Of a stretch of 37,226 bases of DNA, positions 33,048 through 37,226 are shown piece by piece. The notes beneath the pieces are model-generated. The model worked only from the letters and a program-made list of their open reading frames with translations. It was not told where the DNA came from and did no database searches. How positions within the stretch are numbered: position 1 is the stretch's first letter; every line of letters starts with the position of its first letter. The position numbers were made by a program, and so were the translations under genes. The stretch is from Planctomycetaceae bacterium (GTDB lineage Bacteria; Planctomycetota; Planctomycetia; Pirellulales; Thermoguttaceae), in contig WRCR01000002.1 in NCBI GenBank assembly GCA_009783865.1, forward strand, positions 1-37,226. Reading direction: 5' to 3'.

Positions 33048-34472
33048 TTATTCCGCGAACACTTCCGCCGCTTTTTGTCCGCTGATGACAGCACCTTCCA
33101 TCGTTGCGGGCAAACCGGTCTGCGTCCAATCACCTGCCAATGCCAAGTTGCAAAACGGCGTTTGCTGCGTCGGACGCGCCGAATAAACGGCAACCGTCGG
33201 TGCAAATGCTGCCTCGAAATATGTAGTCACCCGACTGTGCAAAACCTTGAACGGTTCCTGCCCTTCTGAAGAAAACACCGTCGGAAAAGAAGCCGACAAC
33301 TGCTGCAAAACCTTTTCAACAACAGCACCGCTGCCTTTTGCCGTCAACTCTTCGTCTGACAGCAGCCGGTGCGCTGCACTTATCGTAATTGTATGTTTAT
33401 AACCGGCGGTATTGTTCTTTGCCGAATGACAAACGAGAAATTGACCGGCACCGTTCAAAAGAACTGCTACGGACTGCGGAGGAGGAAGAATCGGACGATT
33501 CAAATAAAGATGTACTGTCGTAACTGCTCCTGATTCAAAACGTTCCAACCCCAGTTCGTCAACGTATTCTTCCAGTTCCGAATGATTCAAAATATCTCTT
33601 GCCCGCCATATCGGAACAGCGAGAATAAAATAATCGAAATCAAACGCTTCGCCGCTTGCCGTTTCTAAAGCGAAGACCCTTGCCGGTTCGTTCTCCGCCG
33701 CTTCATTCCAATAGAGACGTTTCACTCTGCTGAAATAGTGAACCGGTATGCCGAGTTGCTGTAACTTTTCCGCAACGGCTGTATGATAAATCTGTTTCAG
33801 CGGAGCCGCCGGTATTTGAAACGAAAGCGGACAGCCGGTGAAAAACGTTCCGTGAACGACATCGGCAACCGCCTGCACGCAAACGCTGTCTATTGTTTCG
33901 CATAAAGCACTCAATACCATCGGCTGCCAGAACGAATTGATACATGCGTTTGAAACCTTGTGTTCTGCAAGAAAAGCGGCGAAACATTTTTTGTGCTGTT
34001 CGTTTTGTTTTGCAGAGAAAGTTCCTAACTTCTTAAGCAAGGACAGCGTTTTGATTCTTTCACTGAAAGAGATAAACGGAAACCGAAGAAACGCAAACAA
34101 GTATTTCCAGCGGTGCGGCAAGAAGGGGAAAGGATGCAGCGCATATTGTTTTCCCGCCCGATTAACGAAGGAGAGCGGACTGGAAACGAAAAATTGTTCG
34201 AGTGATAATCGGCTGTGCAGACCGGCAAGTTCTGTGTTGCAGTTCATTGAGACGTGCTGTCCGTTGTCAATTTCATCGGTAAAGCCCGGCACAGAAAAGG
34301 AAGAAAGACGACCGCCGAGAGTTCCCGACCATTCGAAGATTTCCGGTGTGAACCCCAGCCGCTGTGCGTGTTCAGCCGCAGCGATGCCGGACAATCCACC
34401 GCCGATAATTGCCAACCGGCGGCTATGCGGTGCTGATGTATTCCGATTATTATTGGGCTGACTTATCGACAA
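33048..34472 (-). CDS. hpnE: HpnE-like hydroxysqualene dehydroxylase (FAD-dependent)
   Basis: Flavoprotein of the amine-oxidase/phytoene-desaturase superfamily. HpnE reduces hydroxysqualene to squalene on the HpnC-HpnD-HpnE route to squalene and hopanoids. The Rossmann motif RRLAIIGGGLSGIAAAEHAQ (18-37) leads to EIFEWSGTLGGRLSSF. The HpnE-type DNGQHVSMNCNTE is present, and the C-terminal FAD segment LALAGDWTQTGLPATMEGAV is intact. The frame begins with TTG at 34472 (GGAAAC just upstream); no nearby ATG fits, so the exact start is uncertain. It lies 15 bases after rluB on the same strand, so the two are probably co-transcribed. No hpnC or hpnD is in the window. Other desaturase-like roles cannot be excluded. 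Confidence 0.78.
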   Translation of the reverse strand: MSISQPNNNRNTSAPHSRRLAIIGGGLSGIAAAEHAQRLGFTPEIFEWSGTLGGRLSSFSVPGFTDEIDNGQHVSMNCNTELAGLHSRLSLEQFFVSSPLSFVNRAGKQYALHPFPFLPHRWKYLFAFLRFPFISFSERIKTLSLLKKLGTFSAKQNEQHKKCFAAFLAEHKVSNACINSFWQPMVLSALCETIDSVCVQAVADVVHGTFFTGCPLSFQIPAAPLKQIYHTAVAEKLQQLGIPVHYFSRVKRLYWNEAAENEPARVFALETASGEAFDFDYFILAVPIWRARDILNHSELEEYVDELGLERFESGAVTTVHLYLNRPILPPPQSVAVLLNGAGQFLVCHSAKNNTAGYKHTITISAAHRLLSDEELTAKGSGAVVEKVLQQLSASFPTVFSSEGQEPFKVLHSRVTTYFEAAFAPTVAVYSARPTQQTPFCNLALAGDWTQTGLPATMEGAVISGQKAAEVFAE

Positions 34473-34487
34473 GAGTTTCCGGCTTTG

Positions 34488-35321
34488 TTATCGGTTCTTA
34501 TACCGCTGCGTTTGTTTCTTCGTCTTATTACTCGTTTTATTTCCCGTATTGTTGCGGCGATTATTACATTTTTTTACAGGAAAAGATAGAGGACTCTTCT
34601 GCACGGTATTGATTTCGTTTTTACTTAATAGCCGCCATTCACCGGGAGCGAGTTTGCCGAGCCGGATTGGTCCCACCGCGATTCGGAACAGGGTTTGGAC
34701 TTTATGTCCTAACTTTGCAAGAAGACGGCGGACTTCGCGGTTCATTCCTTCTGTCAAAGTTAAGTCGAGAATCGTACTTTGTTTGTGCTGTCCTTTGATG
34801 ACGCAGTCCGCTGCTTTCGCAAATCCGTCGGAAAGATAAACGCCTTCTTTTAGTTTCTTGACGGTTTCGTATGTTACTTCGCCCGCAACTTGAACCCGAT
34901 ATACTTTCGGAACACCGAATTTCGGATGTGTCAATTTCTGGGAAAACTCGCCGTCATTTGTTGCGAGAATTAAGCCCTCGCTGTCTTTGTCGAGTCGCCC
35001 GATGAGGAAAAGACGACCGAATTTTTCCGGTATTAAATCGATGGTTCTTTGTCTTCCCTGCTGGTCTCTGTCGGTACAGAGATAACCTTTCGGTTTGTAT
35101 AGTGCGAGGTAGACCCTCTTGGAATGTTTCAGGCGTTCGCCGTCGACTTTGATTTCGTCGGTGTCAGGATGAACTTTTGTTCCGAGCGGAACGACATTTC
35201 CGTTGACTTCCACGCGTCCTTGCAGAAGCAGTTCTTCGCATTGTCTTCTGCTTCCGAATCCTGCTGCCGCTAATATTTTTTGGAGCCGCTGCGGTTCAGT
35301 TTGTTCGTTTTTGATTTTCAT
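34488..35321 (-). CDS. rluB: RluB-type pseudouridine synthase (RsuA family)
   Basis: Isomerises uridine to pseudouridine in rRNA. An S4 RNA-binding domain (about 11-60, RLQKILAAAGFGSRRQCEEL) precedes the catalytic domain, with YKPKGYLCT and GRLDKDSEGLILATNDGE carrying catalytic Asp111. LTLTEGMNREVRRLLAKLGH follows. The last 37 residues are a Lys/Asn/Thr-rich basic tail (from about 241) not needed in shorter homologues. RluB (23S rRNA) is favoured over RsuA or RluE by the overall pattern, but this is not certain. The start overlaps the end of the short transposase-relic ORF (35296-35427). Confidence 0.85.
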   Translation of the reverse strand: MKIKNEQTEPQRLQKILAAAGFGSRRQCEELLLQGRVEVNGNVVPLGTKVHPDTDEIKVDGERLKHSKRVYLALYKPKGYLCTDRDQQGRQRTIDLIPEKFGRLFLIGRLDKDSEGLILATNDGEFSQKLTHPKFGVPKVYRVQVAGEVTYETVKKLKEGVYLSDGFAKAADCVIKGQHKQSTILDLTLTEGMNREVRRLLAKLGHKVQTLFRIAVGPIRLGKLAPGEWRLLSKNEINTVQKSPLSFPVKKCNNRRNNTGNKTSNKTKKQTQRYKNR

Positions 35322-35427
35322 AGTGTTTTCTGTCTTTCGCTGCCATTTCGTACTCCTCTATGTTTTTTGCCTTTATCAGCGGAAGCAGCGAAGGTACAAC
35401 TAATTTGACGGATTTCTTCTTCAACAT
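35296..35427 (-). pseudogene. Short ORF with an Rpn-transposase-like segment
   Basis: A 43-codon frame whose middle, LIKAKNIEEYEMAAKDRK, aligns with LIRAKNREEYEMIAKKKP of the relic at 1555-2106. The DNA also matches over about 40 bases. It is a scrap of the same PD-(D/E)XK transposase family, now forming the leader region of rluB, whose ATG it overlaps in another frame. It is unlikely to make a functional protein. Confidence 0.5.
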
Positions 35428-35488
35428 AACAACTATTCTACCGCTTCCGGCGGGAAAGGGAATAAGGTAACAAAATTATGTGAGTTTA

Positions 35489-35508
35489 GCGGGGACTAAA
35501 GCCCCCGC
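35489..35508. repeat. Hairpin GCGGGG...CCCCGC forming the end of murJ
   Basis: A 6-bp stem with an 8-base loop preceded by GAGTTTAGC. It contains the murJ stop codon (35496-35498) and encodes the last residues (RRGL), so the repeat supplies the end of the gene. Confidence 0.5.
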
Positions 35509-37160
35509 CTCTTTGACTTCGACAATTCATCGCCGCCGAGTATCTTCAAAACCGAAAAATAAACGAGTAAGCCGATGCCGCCGCCGAGTCCAATGTGCGA
35601 AATATCCGACAGCGAATCGTTGCCGGGCAGCGTCTTCATTATCGCCGCAGTTGCGATAAACATAAAAACGCCGGCTGCAAAAGAACGAATCATACAGAGG
35701 AGTATTCCACGAAAATCAATGTGTCCATGTTTCTTTGCGAACAAGAAAAACAGCAGACAGAATTGAAGTATTGCCGAAATGCTGATAGACAACGCCAAGC
35801 CCTTTTCCTTGACCGTGTGAATCAAAACAAGTGCCAGAACAAAATGAAAACCGACGCTGAACAATCCTGTGAGGAACGGTGTCCGTATATCATCGAAGAG
35901 ATAAAATGCCCGAATCATTATCGGCAAAGCACAAAATGCCCAAACGCCGATGCCGAACCAAAATATCATGTCGGCAGTTCTTGCGGTGTCTTCGGCGGTA
36001 AATTGTCCGCGTTGAAACAAAAGATGCGCAAGCCGGTTCGCAAACATCATCAATCCGATTCCAGCCGGTATCGAAAATATCAGCAGAATTCTTATTCCCA
36101 TCGAAAGGTCTTTGCCGAATTGTTTGAAATCCTTCTGTGCAGCATGCTTACTCAACAGCGGATATATCACCGTCATCAAAACGAGACCGATGAGTCCCTG
36201 CGGAAATTCAAAAAGACGTTCACTGAAATACAGTGCCGACACTGCTCCGCTGCGCAGCGGAAACAAAAACAGATTGCCGGTTATCAAACTTGTTGTGCCT
36301 GCCGGTCCCGAAAAAAGCCACGCCAATACTGTTGCGGAGAGCAGCATCAGCGGAACGGACATTAAACCGAAAAGTTGCGGAAAGAAAACTGCGAAGACCG
36401 TTTTTAATTCCGGCATGATTTCCTTGAAATGAAACTCCGGTTTGAAACCGAGTTGCTTCAAACGCCAAAGGAGCAGAAACAGTTGCAGCAGACCGGCAAG
36501 GACAATACTAACGGCAAGGACGCAGCCCTGCGCTGCGGGGTCGGAAGTAAGACGCGGTGCCGCAAAAAGAAGAGCGAAAATCCATATAACGTTCAAGACG
36601 GCGGAAATGAAAGCGGGAAAGGTGAAATGTCCTGCCGTTTGCAATGCTGCTGAAGTGATTGCTACCATACCAACCAAAATGATGAACGGCAGGAGAATCG
36701 CAAAGTAATATGAAACGAGAGAAACCTTGTTGGACTGCTCGAAATAAGAAAAGCCGATGAAGCAGATAATTTCACTGATAAATATCAAGAAACACAAGAC
36801 GACAAATATAATAGTCAGGACGGCGGTTAAAAGTTTTCGTGCTTTTTGTCTGTCCTGATGATAAACTTTGCTGAATACCGGTATGAAACTGACGGAGAGT
36901 GAGCCGTCGCCGAACAATTTTCGTGCAATGTCAGGCAGCCGGAAAGCGGCAACGAAAGCATCTAGAACACCGTTTGCAGATGCGCCGAAGAACGAGGCGG
37001 TGACCATATCCCGCAGCATGCCGAGAAAGCGGCTCAACAACATTCCGAGGAAGACGATGAATGTGCTTCGGAAGAAACTGCGTTTCTTTTTTATATGAGC
37101 GTCTATACGAGCGGCGGGTGAGAACCCGCCGGTGTTATCTTTCATGTTTTCTATCGGCAT
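35496..37160 (-). CDS. murJ: Lipid II flippase MurJ (MviN family)
   Basis: MATE/MOP-superfamily membrane protein that moves lipid II across the inner membrane for peptidoglycan synthesis. The family start is clear: STFIVFLGMLLSRFLGMLRD, then FGASANGVLDAFVAAFRLPD, and LFGDGSLSVSFIPVFSKVY. About 14 hydrophobic segments run to the C-terminus, and the 554-residue length is normal. Residues 1-27 are an extension compared with typical MurJ, encoded partly by a perfect hairpin (37112-37131). ATG codons at 37160 and 37145 are both possible, neither with a strong ribosome binding site. Presence of MurJ agrees with planctomycetes retaining peptidoglycan. Confidence 0.9.
   Translation of the reverse strand: MPIENMKDNTGGFSPAARIDAHIKKKRSFFRSTFIVFLGMLLSRFLGMLRDMVTASFFGASANGVLDAFVAAFRLPDIARKLFGDGSLSVSFIPVFSKVYHQDRQKARKLLTAVLTIIFVVLCFLIFISEIICFIGFSYFEQSNKVSLVSYYFAILLPFIILVGMVAITSAALQTAGHFTFPAFISAVLNVIWIFALLFAAPRLTSDPAAQGCVLAVSIVLAGLLQLFLLLWRLKQLGFKPEFHFKEIMPELKTVFAVFFPQLFGLMSVPLMLLSATVLAWLFSGPAGTTSLITGNLFLFPLRSGAVSALYFSERLFEFPQGLIGLVLMTVIYPLLSKHAAQKDFKQFGKDLSMGIRILLIFSIPAGIGLMMFANRLAHLLFQRGQFTAEDTARTADMIFWFGIGVWAFCALPIMIRAFYLFDDIRTPFLTGLFSVGFHFVLALVLIHTVKEKGLALSISISAILQFCLLFFLFAKKHGHIDFRGILLCMIRSFAAGVFMFIATAAIMKTLPGNDSLSDISHIGLGGGIGLLVYFSVLKILGGDELSKSKRRGL
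37112..37131. repeat. Hairpin CGGCGGGT-GAGA-ACCCGCCG inside the 5' end of murJ
   Basis: A perfect 8-bp stem with a 4-base loop lying within codons for GGFSPAA of the MurJ N-terminal extension. Its position 30-50 bases after the start could affect translation initiation. Confidence 0.55.
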
Positions 37161-37226
37161 TGGCGGTGCAATGCGGTTTTGATTCTATTCGCCTCTTGCA
37201 TTTCTTCAGCATATCATATTTTCTGC

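Overview
The window reads as a chromosomal segment of a planctomycete (Planctomycetota). The evidence is lineage-typical gene content: five DUF1559 prepilin-like proteins (N-terminal FTLVELLVVIAIIGVLIALL-type segment, C-terminal H-x9-DG box), a cysteine-rich protein built of Tyr-Thr-Val (YTV) repeats, a large secreted protein with haem c sites related to hydrazine synthase alpha subunits, and a Gram-negative-type envelope set (lpxB, a porin, murJ, hpnE). Base composition is intermediate and intergenic regions are AT-rich. No rRNA, tRNA, CRISPR array, integrase or complete insertion sequence was recognised.

Layout. 1-1435: 5' part of mutS (minus), interrupted by an in-frame TAA while the MutS reading frame continues to the window edge. 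1555-2106: relic of a PD-(D/E)XK (Rpn-type) transposase. 2150-3451: CpaB-like pilus assembly protein. 4022-7619: three tandem DUF1559 genes (plus). 7869-8363: small lipoprotein, converging on a YTV-repeat cell-surface protein (8415-10376). 10768-12987: glgX. 13103-16366: large secreted protein of unknown function. 16608-17193: a small planctomycete-type protein and a nuclease-like remnant. 17287-19756: two more DUF1559 genes (minus). 19898-24742: lpxB preceded by three tandem EcoRI-type adenine methyltransferase genes, two of them fused to a GIY-YIG (T5orf172-like) nuclease domain. 24811-25962: sulfotransferase. 26113-26910: Pro/Met-rich secreted coiled-coil protein. 27175-30955: polyferredoxin-type membrane protein and HzsA-like dihaem protein with overlapping genes. 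31194-32750: porin. 33048-37160: hpnE, rluB and murJ.

How the genes fit together. Most of the window is envelope biology: pilin-like proteins and pilus assembly, lipid A (LpxB), peptidoglycan precursor flipping (MurJ), hopanoid/squalene synthesis (HpnE), an outer-membrane porin, a YTV wall protein and sulfation. The best candidate for an undescribed system is the triplicated GIY-YIG/M.EcoRI-like array at 21124-24742. It is visibly AT-richer than its neighbours and is read into lpxB through a 4-base overlap. No EcoRI-like endonuclease gene is present, so the fused GIY-YIG domain is the obvious candidate for the cleavage or DNA-binding partner. A second candidate is the redox pair at 27175-30955. 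A third theme is a family of short perfect hairpins lying after genes and, unusually, inside coding ends (prepilin leaders, both ends of murJ).
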